The notes: generated by a model not told the origin, from the sequence alone. A stretch of DNA of 9,066 nt from Paenibacillaceae bacterium UBA6304 (GCA_002439285.1 DJTQ01000157.1:1-9066), one strand, 5' to 3'. Counted from the stretch's first letter, positions 1 to 7,062 are shown. Numbers and translations are program-made.

Positions 1-48
1 TTGCAGGGATTGGATTTCAAGCTAAGGCTCATTGCTCGATGAAGAGGA

Positions 49-399
49 TCAATCTTTACCTGATTCGAATGGCGTGGATACCGGGATAAACAGGTCGATG
101 ATCCCGATCACAAGCGCGGCCAGCAGGGCCCCGATCATAGAAACGGAAACTCCGGAGACGATAAACTGGGCCAGCCAAATCACCAGGGCGCTGGTGATGA
201 AGCCGACGATGCCGCGTCCGAACGGAGTAACCTTTTTACCGAAGATGCCTTCAATAGCCCAACCCAGCAAGGCGATTACTAACGCAAGCATCAGTGCGCT
301 ACCGAAACCGCCGATACTGAATTGCGGAACAAGCCATCCTACAACAAGCAATACTAGGGCGGAGACAATGAAACGTACTACATGTCCTAGAAAATGCAT
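49..399 (-). CDS. YvlD-like four-helix membrane protein (phage holin 4 superfamily)
   Basis: The 116-residue product is almost entirely hydrophobic, with four predicted membrane segments at about residues 6-26, 30-52, 62-83 and 86-106. Short glycine-rich turns and a basic loop (GKKVTPFGRG, 54-63) separate them, and the tail is short and polar. This matches the small proteins annotated 'phage holin family' (Phage_holin_4_2, YvlD type). Chromosomal copies are common in Bacilli, and their function is not established; B. subtilis YvlD sits in an envelope-stress operon. The ATG is well placed: AGGAGG (complement of 409-414) lies 9 bases upstream. The gene is divergent from mutS2 across a 153-base gap, so it is not in that operon. 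No terminator is visible in the 48 bases left after its stop. No lysin or other phage gene lies nearby, so the holin label should not be read as phage origin. Confidence 0.85.
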   Translation of the reverse strand: MHFLGHVVRFIVSALVLLVVGWLVPQFSIGGFGSALMLALVIALLGWAIEGIFGKKVTPFGRGIVGFITSALVIWLAQFIVSGVSVSMIGALLAALVIGIIDLFIPVSTPFESGKD

Positions 400-490
400 G
401 GCAATTGGCCTCCTTTTTTGCGAAAGTGCGTGTCATAATTCTCACTTATCTTGTTCCGCGATGGTCTGCTTTATGTACAATGTCATGAAA

Positions 491-519
491 TGGCGAAAAA
501 TGAACGATTTCGCTATAAT
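491..519 (+). promoter_or_regulatory. candidate sigma-A promoter for mutS2
   Basis: A perfect -10 hexamer TATAAT is at 514-519. Seventeen bases upstream, TGGCGA (491-496) is a poor -35 match with 3 of 6 positions. The TTG start of mutS2 is 33 bases downstream of the -10, behind GAGGGGAG at 533-540. The perfect -10 and the correct spacing are what support this; the -35 is weak. Confidence 0.5.
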
Positions 520-552
520 GAAATCATAGCCCGAGGGGAGTTGTGAACGTTC

Positions 553-2916
553 TTGGACGACAAAATTTTAAAAACGATGGAATATCGAAAAATTATAGAA
601 CAGCTGATCAAATATACACAGACACCGCTGGGTAGGGAGGAAGCCGAGGCGCTATCTCCAAACTCCGGCCTTGAGGAAGTAAAACGACTGCTTCAAGGAA
701 CTGAGGAAGCCTTTAACGTTGATCGATTAAAAGGATACCCGTCATTCGGCGGCATTGTCGACATTACCCCGGCCGTCAAACGGGCGAGAATTGGCGGTAC
801 GCTGAATCCGCACGAACTGTTCGGTATCGCGACTACGCTGGAAGGCTCACGCAGGATCAAGCGTTTTCTGGCCTCCATGCATGAAGATCATCTCATTCCG
901 CTCTTGTTTACGCTTAGCGATAACCTTAGCGAGCAAAAGCCGCTGGAGGAGTCCATTAAGCGGTGCATTGACGAGAGCGCCGAGGTGCTTGATTCCGCTA
1001 GCGCCGAGCTCTCGCAAATCCGCCGGGAACTGCGGGGCGGCGAGGTCCGCATACGGGAGAAGCTGGATGCGATGATTCGCTCCTCCAGCATTTCGAAGAT
1101 GCTGCAGGACCAATTGATCACGATCCGCGGCGACCGGTTTGTTATTCCGGTGAAGGCGGAATACAGATCCCATTTCGGCGGGATTGTGCACGATCAGTCA
1201 GGTTCCGGCGCAACGCTGTTCATTGAGCCGGAGTCCATTGTGGCGATGAATAACAAGCTGCGGGAAACCCGGCTGCGCGAAGAACGGGAAATCGAAGTGA
1301 TTCTGCAGAAGCTGACGGCTTTGGTCGGAGAACAGGCGGAGCTGCTGTTTTATGACAGCGACGTTCTCGCACAGCTTGATTTCCTGTTCGCCAAAGCGCG
1401 CCTTGCCCGGGAGATGAAGGCCACACTGCCGCGGATGAACGACCGTGGATTTATGAAGCTGAAGAAGGGGCGTCATCCGCTTATTCCATCGAATCATGTA
1501 GTACCGATCGATGTGGAGCTCGGGAACCAGTATTCGACGATCATCGTTACTGGGCCGAATACCGGCGGGAAGACCGTCACCCTGAAAACGATCGGCCTGC
1601 TCAGTCTCATGGCGATGTCCGGCTTGTTTGTTCCGGCGGAGGAAGGCAGTCAATTATGCGTCTTTGACGCCATCTATGCGGATATCGGAGATGAGCAAAG
1701 TATTGAGCAAAGCCTTAGTACTTTTTCAAGCCACATGACCAATATAATCTCCATCCTTAGCAAAATGACCCCTAAAAGCCTCGTTCTATTGGATGAGGTG
1801 GGTGCGGGTACGGATCCTGCGGAAGGTTCCGCCCTTGCCATTGCGATCTTGGAACATATTCATAACCTGGGTTGCCGGATGGTAGCCACGACGCATTACA
1901 GCGAGTTGAAGGCATACGCCTATGAACGGAAAGGCGTCATTAACGCGAGCATGGAATTTGACGTCAATACGCTAAGTCCGACGTATCGTCTGCTGGTGGG
2001 CGTTCCGGGCCGAAGCAACGCGTTTGCGATCGCCGATCGCCTGGGCCTCCCGGGTGAAATCCTGGATTACGCCCGCGGCGAGGTGAAAGAAGAGGATCAA
2101 CGGATCGAGCATATGATTGCGTCTCTGGAAGAGAACCGGAACGTCGCGGAGCAAGAGCGAGAAACGGCGGAGAAGCTGCGGAAGGATTCTGAGGCATTGC
2201 GAAGTCGTCATGCAGCCGAGTTGGAGAAGTTGGAGCAGCAGAAAGACCGCAGGATGGAGAAGGCCGAAGAAGAGGCAAGAGCGATCATTGCCAAAGCGCG
2301 CAGCGAAGCCGAGAAGATTATCGAGGATTTGCGGAAGCTGGCACTTGAGGAAGGCGCTTCGGTGAAAGAGCATAAACTGATCGCGGCCCGGAAACAGCTG
2401 GACGAGGCGGAACCGCAACAACGGAAAAAGACAGCCGGCCGGAAGGCGGCCAAACCGCCGCGCCAAATGGAGCCGGGCGATGAAGTCAGGGTTTACAGCC
2501 TCAATCAAAAGGGGCATATCGTGGAGCTGGCCGGCAGCAAAGAGGCGGTCGTGCAGCTTGGGATCATGAAGATGAAGGTGGCTTTGGATGATCTTGAGTT
2601 GATCGGACCCACAGCAACGGCCAAGCCGGCACAGCGTACCGTAACTAATCTGAAGCGGACCAGAGACGATCAGATCCGCAGCGAGCTGGATTTGCGCGGT
2701 TCCAATTTGGAGGAGGCTCTGATCGAGGTCGACCGCTTTATCGACGAAGCTTATTTGGGCAACCTGGGACAAATCTATATCATCCATGGCAAAGGTACGG
2801 GGATATTGCGTACCGGTATTTCGGATTATTTGCGCAGACACAAGCATATAAAGAGTTATCGTCTCGGAAATTACGGGGAAGGCGGTACCGGAGTTACGGT
2901 AGCCGAACTGAAGTGA
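553..2916 (+). CDS. mutS2: MutS2 ATPase/Smr nuclease
   Basis: The 787-residue length is typical of MutS2. It lacks the N-terminal mismatch-recognition domain of MutS1 and opens directly into the core/clamp region (about 1-300). The ATPase follows with Walker A GPNTGGKT (334-341), the STFSSHM signature (389-395), Walker B LVLLDEVGAGTDP (410-422) and the TTHYSEL switch (446-452). A long charged coiled coil spans about 520-620, a KOW-like segment about 639-688, and a C-terminal Smr domain about 710-787 with LDLRG (712-716) and HGKGTG (745-750). In B. subtilis, MutS2 senses collided ribosomes and splits them, and it also affects homologous recombination; it is not a mismatch-repair protein. The start is TTG: an in-frame TGA at 544-546 excludes any upstream start, and the family N-terminus begins at this MDDKIL. 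The spacing from GAGGGGAG to the start, 12 bases, is rather long. All catalytic motifs are intact. It is probably the first gene of a four-gene operon. Confidence 0.97.
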   Translation: MDDKILKTMEYRKIIEQLIKYTQTPLGREEAEALSPNSGLEEVKRLLQGTEEAFNVDRLKGYPSFGGIVDITPAVKRARIGGTLNPHELFGIATTLEGSRRIKRFLASMHEDHLIPLLFTLSDNLSEQKPLEESIKRCIDESAEVLDSASAELSQIRRELRGGEVRIREKLDAMIRSSSISKMLQDQLITIRGDRFVIPVKAEYRSHFGGIVHDQSGSGATLFIEPESIVAMNNKLRETRLREEREIEVILQKLTALVGEQAELLFYDSDVLAQLDFLFAKARLAREMKATLPRMNDRGFMKLKKGRHPLIPSNHVVPIDVELGNQYSTIIVTGPNTGGKTVTLKTIGLLSLMAMSGLFVPAEEGSQLCVFDAIYADIGDEQSIEQSLSTFSSHMTNIISILSKMTPKSLVLLDEVGAGTDPAEGSALAIAILEHIHNLGCRMVATTHYSELKAYAYERKGVINASMEFDVNTLSPTYRLLVGVPGRSNAFAIADRLGLPGEILDYARGEVKEEDQRIEHMIASLEENRNVAEQERETAEKLRKDSEALRSRHAAELEKLEQQKDRRMEKAEEEARAIIAKARSEAEKIIEDLRKLALEEGASVKEHKLIAARKQLDEAEPQQRKKTAGRKAAKPPRQMEPGDEVRVYSLNQKGHIVELAGSKEAVVQLGIMKMKVALDDLELIGPTATAKPAQRTVTNLKRTRDDQIRSELDLRGSNLEEALIEVDRFIDEAYLGNLGQIYIIHGKGTGILRTGISDYLRRHKHIKSYRLGNYGEGGTGVTVAELK

Positions 2917-2932
2917 CGGGGAGGAGAACAGA

Positions 2933-3349
2933 TTGAAGCAAACTATTGATCCGCTGCTTGAACAGCCTATCGGGCTGATGGCGGGATATTTTTCCGTAGC
3001 GGTTGTAGAATTGATCGTGTTTCTTTCCTGCTTTGAGCTTGTGACGAGATACCGCTGTTGGCATGAGATTAAACGGGGAAACCTGGCGGCTTCGCTGGCC
3101 ACGGGCGGAAAGATCTTCGGCCTTTGCAATATTCTGCGCTTTGCGACCGCCCGCTCATCCATTTACGAGTTTATGGCGTGGTCTTTTGTGGGGGCGTTCC
3201 TGTTGTTCCTTGCTTATATTATGTTTGAGTTCGTGACCCCGGTCTTTCAGATCGACAAGGAGATCGCGGCAGGCAATGTAGCGGTGGGCTTTATCGCGAT
3301 GGCCGTTTCGGTTTCCGTGTCCTATGTGATCGGAGCCTGTATCGCTTAG
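2933..3349 (+). CDS. DUF350 family membrane protein
   Basis: The 138-residue product has four predicted membrane helices, at about 13-38, 52-71, 78-101 and 114-137. It shows the internal duplication expected of DUF350: each half has a charged EI..GN box followed by a small-residue helix (EIKRGNLAAS at 45-54 and EIAAGNVAVG at 110-119). DUF350 proteins, including E. coli YjfL, are uncharacterised; some occur beside PspA-like envelope-stress genes, but none is visible here. The start is TTG, 6 bases after the strong site GGGGAGGAG (2918-2926), and only 16 bases separate it from the mutS2 stop, so co-transcription with mutS2 is likely. Its own stop codon overlaps the ribosome binding site of the next small ORF. 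The family call is confident; the role is unknown. Confidence 0.87.
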   Translation: MKQTIDPLLEQPIGLMAGYFSVAVVELIVFLSCFELVTRYRCWHEIKRGNLAASLATGGKIFGLCNILRFATARSSIYEFMAWSFVGAFLLFLAYIMFEFVTPVFQIDKEIAAGNVAVGFIAMAVSVSVSYVIGACIA

Positions 3350-3361
3350 GAGGAGTATGGC

Positions 3362-3445
3362 ATGTTGAAAAACCTGGTCCGGGTTTTATTCGTGGCATCG
3401 ATGCTGTTTTTGATAGCTGGAATCATCTTTTTGTTTAGAGCATGA
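3362..3445 (+). CDS. 27-residue single-helix membrane peptide
   Basis: This short ORF translates to a basic start (MLKNLVR), one uninterrupted hydrophobic stretch of about 17 residues (8-24, V L F V A S M L F and so on), and a short FRA tail. That is the layout of a small single-pass membrane protein. Translation is strongly supported: AGGAGGAG (3348-3355) lies 6 bases before the ATG and overlaps the TAG stop of the DUF350 gene, which suggests translational coupling. It lies between the DUF350 gene and the zinc-ribbon gene with no terminator on either side, inside the likely mutS2 operon. I do not recognise a family. It could assist or regulate the DUF350 protein in the membrane, but that is only inference from position. 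Confidence 0.65.
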   Translation: MLKNLVRVLFVASMLFLIAGIIFLFRA

Positions 3446-3493
3446 TGATGGCAAGGATCATTACTTAATTTGTTAATGGAAGGATGGGCTGAA

Positions 3494-4021
3494 ATGGAAA
3501 CGACGATCTGCCCTTGGTGTCAAACGGAAATTGTATGGGATGAAGAATTGGGGCCCGAAGAGGAATGCCCTTATTGCCATAACGAACTCAAAGGATATCG
3601 CACCTTGAATGTTTCTCTAGGCGAGGAAGATGAGCTGGAGGATGAAGATGAATCCGAAGCGGAAGAGGGTCTTGGTTTTTGGGAAGAAGATGACGAAGGC
3701 CATCTAAATGCGATCCGGAGGGTGGAAGCTTTTGCGTCGGACGGGGGAGACCTGCTCGCTTACGAATCCGGCGTCGAAAAGATTCTGGACGGACAGGAAG
3801 AAGTTCCCGAGTGCCCGCATTGCCGGGAATATATGATGTTTGCGGGAACCCAAACGCTCGGGGCGGATTATAGTCCTGCCGTTCCTGAAAGCGTAAAGGA
3901 ACCGCTGTTGAAACCGGCAGCTAAGCTGAACGTTTATGTCTGCACCGCTTGCTTCCATGTGGGTTCCTTCTTGTCGGAGGATGACCGGAACGCATTGATC
4001 CGTACGGTAAGTGAAGATTAA
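3494..4021 (+). CDS. double zinc-ribbon protein with acidic linker
   Basis: From the ATG at 3494 the product is 175 residues. Two four-cysteine clusters are visible: CPWC (6-9) with CPYC (25-28), and CPHC (107-110) with CTAC (150-153). Each pair of CxxC knuckles is a typical zinc-ribbon. Between them is a very acidic, probably disordered stretch rich in E and D (about 44-68). There is no signal peptide or membrane segment, so it should be cytoplasmic. Zinc-ribbons bind nucleic acid or protein partners; the specific role is unknown. I chose 3494 because GGAAGGA (3478-3484) lies 9 bases upstream and the first zinc knuckle follows directly. In-frame starts at 3470 (TTG) and 3476 (ATG) would add 8 or 6 residues but have no good ribosome site. 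It is the last gene before a strong terminator, so it probably ends the mutS2 operon. Confidence 0.82.
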   Translation: METTICPWCQTEIVWDEELGPEEECPYCHNELKGYRTLNVSLGEEDELEDEDESEAEEGLGFWEEDDEGHLNAIRRVEAFASDGGDLLAYESGVEKILDGQEEVPECPHCREYMMFAGTQTLGADYSPAVPESVKEPLLKPAAKLNVYVCTACFHVGSFLSEDDRNALIRTVSED

Positions 4022-4035
4022 TTTTGTAAACTAGG

Positions 4036-4080
4036 GGCCTTCCCCGGTCATGGATAATGGCCGGTGGGAGGTCTTCTTTT
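4036..4080 (+). terminator. Rho-independent terminator after the zinc-ribbon gene
   Basis: Arms 4036-4051 and 4057-4073 form a stem of about 16 pairs, including several G-U pairs and one bulged base (4065). The five-base loop is 4052-4056. The tail TTCTTTT follows at 4074-4080. It lies 14 bases after the zinc-ribbon stop and closes the mutS2 cluster. Confidence 0.85.
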
Positions 4081-4105
4081 CAATTTTACGGAGGATTTGG
4101 AGCCG

Positions 4106-4174
4106 ATGTATCGTGACGGTTTGTGGAATCATGTCATGCTTCCCTGCAGATTGGGTATCTTACAGGTACACTGA
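4106..4174 (+). CDS. possible 22-codon upstream ORF in the MFS leader
   Basis: A short ORF starts at the ATG at 4106, ten bases after CGGAGGA (4089-4095), and ends at TGA 4172-4174. The peptide begins MYRDGLWNHV and ends LQVH. It stops 21 bases before the ATG of the MFS transporter and just before that gene's own site GGAGGAG (4181-4187). The good ribosome site is the main support. The peptide is neither clearly hydrophobic nor recognisable, so this may be a leader peptide or chance. I see no convincing promoter between the terminator at 4080 and this ORF. Confidence 0.3.
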   Translation: MYRDGLWNHVMLPCRLGILQVH

Positions 4175-4195
4175 ATCGCTGGAGGAGCAAAATGC

Positions 4196-5398
4196 ATGAG
4201 TAGTTCTCTTAACGGCCAATCCAGGCTGTTGTTAGCCGTCAACGGGTTATTCGTTTTGGCCGGGGCGTTATCGGGAACTTTCCTGAACGTCTATCTTTGG
4301 AAGGTCAAACAGGATTTTGCGATGATCGGATGGTTTACGTTCAGTCAGCAGCTTGCGCTCGGACTTACGTTCTGGATTGCAGGGAAATGGGTGAAGGAGC
4401 GGGATAAAATGATCTCCCTCCGGCTGGGCATTGTCGTCTCGGGGCTGTTCTATCTGCTGGTGTTGTGGGCAGGACCGCATACCGTCGATTTCATCTGGCC
4501 GCTCGGTTTTTTGTTCGGCATCGGCTCGGGGCTATTTTGGCTTGCCTTCAATGTCGTTTATTTTGAAGTAACGGATATTGACACGCGCGATTTGTTCAAT
4601 GGCTGGATTGGGATTTTAGGCTCGGTGATCGGCATTCTTGGTCCATGGGCATCCGGCTGGATTATTTCCGTGATGAAAGGAAACCTCGGTTACCGCATCA
4701 TATTTACGGCCTCGCTTATCGTTTATGGCAGCGCCATTCTGCTCAGCTTTTGGTTGAAAAAAAGAAAACGTGGCGGTCCCTATCGATGGATGGAGCCTTT
4801 TCGCCAGTTTGGCCCAAATAGTCCTTGGCGGCAGGCTGTCCCCGCCTCGGCGGCCCATGGGCTGCGAGAGGGCGTTTTCTCATTTCTGGTCACGTTGCTC
4901 GTGTTCATTAGTACCTCGGCAGAGAGGAAGGTGGGCCAGTTTTCTTTTGTTACCTCGTTTGTCTCGCTTGTCAGCTTCTGGGTAGTAGGAAAGTGGCTCC
5001 ATATCCGGTTCAGGTATGTCGGGATGCTGGTTGGAGCGGTATTGATCACGGGGGTCATTGGTCCTCTTCTCTGGGATGTGAACTATATTACGCTGATGCT
5101 ATTCGGTGTCGGCACCTCTCTATTCATGCCGCTGTATTTACTTCCGATCATCTCTTCGGTGTTCGATCTCATCGGCAAATCGGAGGATACCGTAGAAAAA
5201 CGAGTGGAATTAATCGTGCTCCGCGAACTGAGCATCATGATCGGACGACTGCTGGGCACGCTTCTGTTCATTCTCGTGTTCTCATGGTCGCCTCATATGG
5301 AGACGGTGATCTGGCTTATGCTGGGGCTCGGGGCGTCTCCTTTGCTAAGTTGGGTACTCATTCGCAAATTGATTAAGACGCCGGCCGATGCGGCTTGA
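4196..5398 (+). CDS. major facilitator superfamily (MFS) transporter
   Basis: The 400-residue product is an integral membrane protein with about 11-12 predicted helices in two halves. They are split by a basic cytoplasmic loop (LKKRKRGG, about 186-193, and the polar stretch after it). The first half carries glycine-rich helices such as FLFGIGSGLFWLAFNVVYFE and GILGSVIGILGPWASG, and a charged loop KWVKERDK after the second helix, in the position of the MFS loop 2-3 motif. Substrate cannot be read from the sequence; drug or metabolite efflux is the usual guess. The ATG at 4196 is supported by GGAGGAG (4181-4187), eight bases upstream. An ATG at 4192 is out of frame. It stands alone between an upstream terminator and the convergent oxidoreductase gene, so it is probably monocistronic. 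Confidence 0.88.
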   Translation: MSSSLNGQSRLLLAVNGLFVLAGALSGTFLNVYLWKVKQDFAMIGWFTFSQQLALGLTFWIAGKWVKERDKMISLRLGIVVSGLFYLLVLWAGPHTVDFIWPLGFLFGIGSGLFWLAFNVVYFEVTDIDTRDLFNGWIGILGSVIGILGPWASGWIISVMKGNLGYRIIFTASLIVYGSAILLSFWLKKRKRGGPYRWMEPFRQFGPNSPWRQAVPASAAHGLREGVFSFLVTLLVFISTSAERKVGQFSFVTSFVSLVSFWVVGKWLHIRFRYVGMLVGAVLITGVIGPLLWDVNYITLMLFGVGTSLFMPLYLLPIISSVFDLIGKSEDTVEKRVELIVLRELSIMIGRLLGTLLFILVFSWSPHMETVIWLMLGLGASPLLSWVLIRKLIKTPADAA

Positions 5399-5453
5399 CC
5401 GGCATGTTTGATTCGAAAGAATGGTTACGGAAAAAATACGGGGCCTTCGTTCT

Positions 5454-5471
5454 ACCCGTTAAGGAACGGGT
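5454..5471. terminator. convergent-end hairpin, candidate bidirectional terminator
   Basis: ACCCGTT (5454-5460) and AACGGGT (5465-5471) are perfect inverted repeats around a four-base loop AAGG. The hairpin lies between the convergent MFS and oxidoreductase genes and overlaps the oxidoreductase stop codon (complement of 5459-5461). On the plus strand only a short TTTAG follows. On the minus strand a run of six U would come from 5431-5436, 18 bases beyond the stem. It is therefore an imperfect terminator in both directions. Confidence 0.45.
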
Positions 5472-6679
5472 TTAGTGCTTCTGGTCAGCGCAAACAGTTC
5501 CATATCGGTTCGTGGTTTGCCGGAAAGCACATCTGTAATCATCTCAGCGGCAAGCATGCTGCATACGGTTCCGTTTCCGCCGTAACCTTCAAGAAAGAAG
5601 CAATGGGGATAATTCGGATGAGTTCCGATGTAAGGCAATCCGTCCCGGGTTTCTCCGAAAACGGCTCCCCAGGAATAGGCGGCTTGCAGGCCGGCCTTTT
5701 CCGGAAACATTTCGTGAATCAAGCCTAGAAGCTCTTGTCCCTTGTGAATTTCGCGTCCTTCCTGCAAAAAGCTTCCGGATAGCGGTTCGTCAAGCCCGCC
5801 TGCCATAATCCGGCCGTCGGGGGTTGTCCTCATATAAAGGTAGGGCCGGGCGGTTTCCCAGATCAGACAGCGTTCATGCCAATCCTTGAAATGAGCAGCC
5901 GGTTCTGTCGCGACGGCGTAGGTGCTCGTTAAATAAGCTCCGGGCTCTCGTTTCAAAAATTGGGTTTCGTAGCCTGTGGTCAAAATGACATGTTTGGCTT
6001 TGACTATCAGTTGTCCAGAACGGCACATGACTCCATCGCTTTGGAATGTCCAACCGGTAATGGGAGTATGCTCGAAAATCTGCAGTCCTTTGGATGCCGC
6101 TTGTTCAAGAAGGCCGTGAACGAATGCGAACGGATTGATCTCGGCATCACCTTGCGTGTAGATGGCGCCCGGCTTGCGGAACGGAAATCGGCCGGAGAAG
6201 TCTTCTTCGTTCCACCAATCCACCTGAAATCCGTATTTCCTCAAATTTTCATATTCTTCCCGCAACAGGGATACATCCTCATCGCTGCTTGCCATATAGA
6301 GGCTGCTTCTTTCCTTTGGCGACAGATCCGGATGCAGCTTCCGGCCCAACTCCTTCAAATGATTAAGGGAATCCTTACAGAGCCGATAAAAATGAACCGC
6401 TGTTTCTTCTCCAAAAGTGTGAATGAATGAGGTCAAGGTTTTATCATTGGCATATTGAAGGATGCCCGTATTCGCTAGCGTGCTGCCTGAGCCGACTTCA
6501 TTTTTATCCACCAACACAGTCTTCATGCCCTGATCGGCCAAAAGATAAGCGCAAAGAGCCCCGCTGATGCCGCCTCCGATGATGAGACAGTCACAAGAGG
6601 TGTCGCTCGTTAAAGCAGGATAGCCGGGAATCGGGTCAAGGGTTTTACGCCAAGCGGGTTCACCCGTATGTAGTTTCAT
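5459..6679 (-). CDS. FAD-dependent oxidoreductase, DAO (DadA-like) superfamily
   Basis: The 406-residue product has an N-terminal Rossmann FAD-binding fold. The glycine motif is GGGISG (35-40), the acidic residue at the end of the second strand is D58 in VLVDKNEVGSGST, and N70 lies in the following STLANTG stretch. The mid-region GDAEINPFAFVHGL (177-190) and the C-terminal motifs DGLPYIGTH (346-354) and EGYGGNG (364-370) are typical of the glycine/D-amino-acid oxidase superfamily. Such enzymes oxidise amine bonds of amino acids or related amines; the substrate is not readable here. No signal peptide is seen, so it should be cytoplasmic. The ATG has GGGAGGA (complement of 6686-6692) six bases upstream. 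It converges with the MFS gene and diverges from the coat genes across about 150 bases. I see no strong promoter for it. Confidence 0.9.
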   Translation of the reverse strand: MKLHTGEPAWRKTLDPIPGYPALTSDTSCDCLIIGGGISGALCAYLLADQGMKTVLVDKNEVGSGSTLANTGILQYANDKTLTSFIHTFGEETAVHFYRLCKDSLNHLKELGRKLHPDLSPKERSSLYMASSDEDVSLLREEYENLRKYGFQVDWWNEEDFSGRFPFRKPGAIYTQGDAEINPFAFVHGLLEQAASKGLQIFEHTPITGWTFQSDGVMCRSGQLIVKAKHVILTTGYETQFLKREPGAYLTSTYAVATEPAAHFKDWHERCLIWETARPYLYMRTTPDGRIMAGGLDEPLSGSFLQEGREIHKGQELLGLIHEMFPEKAGLQAAYSWGAVFGETRDGLPYIGTHPNYPHCFFLEGYGGNGTVCSMLAAEMITDVLSGKPRTDMELFALTRSTKPVP

Positions 6680-6763
6680 TGCCTATCCTCCCGTGGTGTA
6701 GCATAGTAAATTTATTCTCTAATCCAATATTCACCGAGACGCCATAAGTATAATCATCGACTT

Positions 6764-6794
6764 CTGATAAAAATTTTACAGCAGGACATAATAT
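6764..6794 (+). promoter_or_regulatory. candidate sporulation-type promoter for the coat genes
   Basis: CATAATAT (6787-6794) matches the sigma-E type -10 (CATACAAT) at 6 of 8 positions, and partly the sigma-K -10 (CATA, three bases, TA). An ATA core at 6767-6769 sits at a suitable distance upstream for a weak -35. The ATG of the first coat gene is 35 bases downstream. A sporulation promoter is expected before coat genes, so expectation may bias this reading. A sigma-A-like TATAAT also exists at 6749-6754 but has no clear -35. Confidence 0.3.
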
Positions 6795-6828
6795 GCCCGA
6801 ATGCAACTATCTATCAGGAGGAAACGAG

Positions 6829-7062
6829 ATGAACTATACGCAAATGCAGCCGCTATCCGGTAAAGAAGTTAATTACATTGCGGATTCGGTGGCTAATGAG
6901 GACATGCTGATCAAAATGTGCGCGGCTGCTTCCGCCGTTGCGAACAATGCGCAAATCGAGCAGGCGATTTCGGAGCATATGCGGGTTCACGAGCACCATA
7001 TGCATACGCTGATTAATGCGCTGAAACAGCATCAGCCCCTTGCTCCAACCCAAGCTCAGTAA
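6829..7062 (+). CDS. small spore coat (CotF-like) protein
   Basis: The 77-residue product is predicted to be a helical hairpin: helix 1 is about 10-38 (GKEVNYIADSVANEDMLIKM region), helix 2 about 41-66, then a proline/glutamine-rich tail. A histidine cluster HEHHMH lies at 54-59. Short proteins of this kind with an N-terminal LSGKE...YI.D...NED pattern are annotated as spore coat proteins in Bacilli, and the helical pattern resembles half of a ferritin-like fold. The start at ATG 6829 is set by AGGAGG (6816-6821), seven bases upstream. An in-frame ATG at 6793 would add 12 residues but has no ribosome site and would run through this one. The next gene, 36 bases downstream, encodes a coat F domain protein with no terminator between, which supports the assignment. 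B. subtilis has a similar small/large coat gene pair, yraG-yraF (from memory). Confidence 0.68.
   Translation: MNYTQMQPLSGKEVNYIADSVANEDMLIKMCAAASAVANNAQIEQAISEHMRVHEHHMHTLINALKQHQPLAPTQAQ

Noticed and set aside
49..399. Prophage remnant suggested by the holin label
   Set aside because: No endolysin, structural, integrase or attachment-site signal is nearby, and the surrounding genes are housekeeping. YvlD-type proteins are ordinary chromosomal genes in Bacilli.
32..529. A 165-codon plus-strand frame over the holin-like gene
   Set aside because: It is antisense to a gene with a good ribosome site and four clean membrane helices. The translated protein is rich in T, P and I with no domain, and it runs through the mutS2 promoter region.
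553..2916. mutS2 as a mismatch-repair gene
   Set aside because: The N-terminal mismatch-binding domain of MutS1 is absent, and a C-terminal Smr nuclease domain is present. This is the MutS2 architecture, which is not part of mismatch repair.
1972..3162. A 396-codon open frame on the minus strand across mutS2 and the DUF350 gene
   Set aside because: It lies antisense to two well-supported genes, one with all MutS2 motifs. Its translation has low-complexity leucine/arginine-rich composition and no recognisable domain. It is a shadow of codon bias.
5960..6430. A 156-codon plus-strand frame inside the oxidoreductase gene
   Set aside because: It is antisense to a gene with FAD-binding and C-terminal motifs. 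It has no ribosome site and no recognisable product.
6793..6828. Upstream ATG extension of the small coat protein
   Set aside because: It has no ribosome site in front of it and reads through the strong AGGAGG that serves the ATG at 6829.
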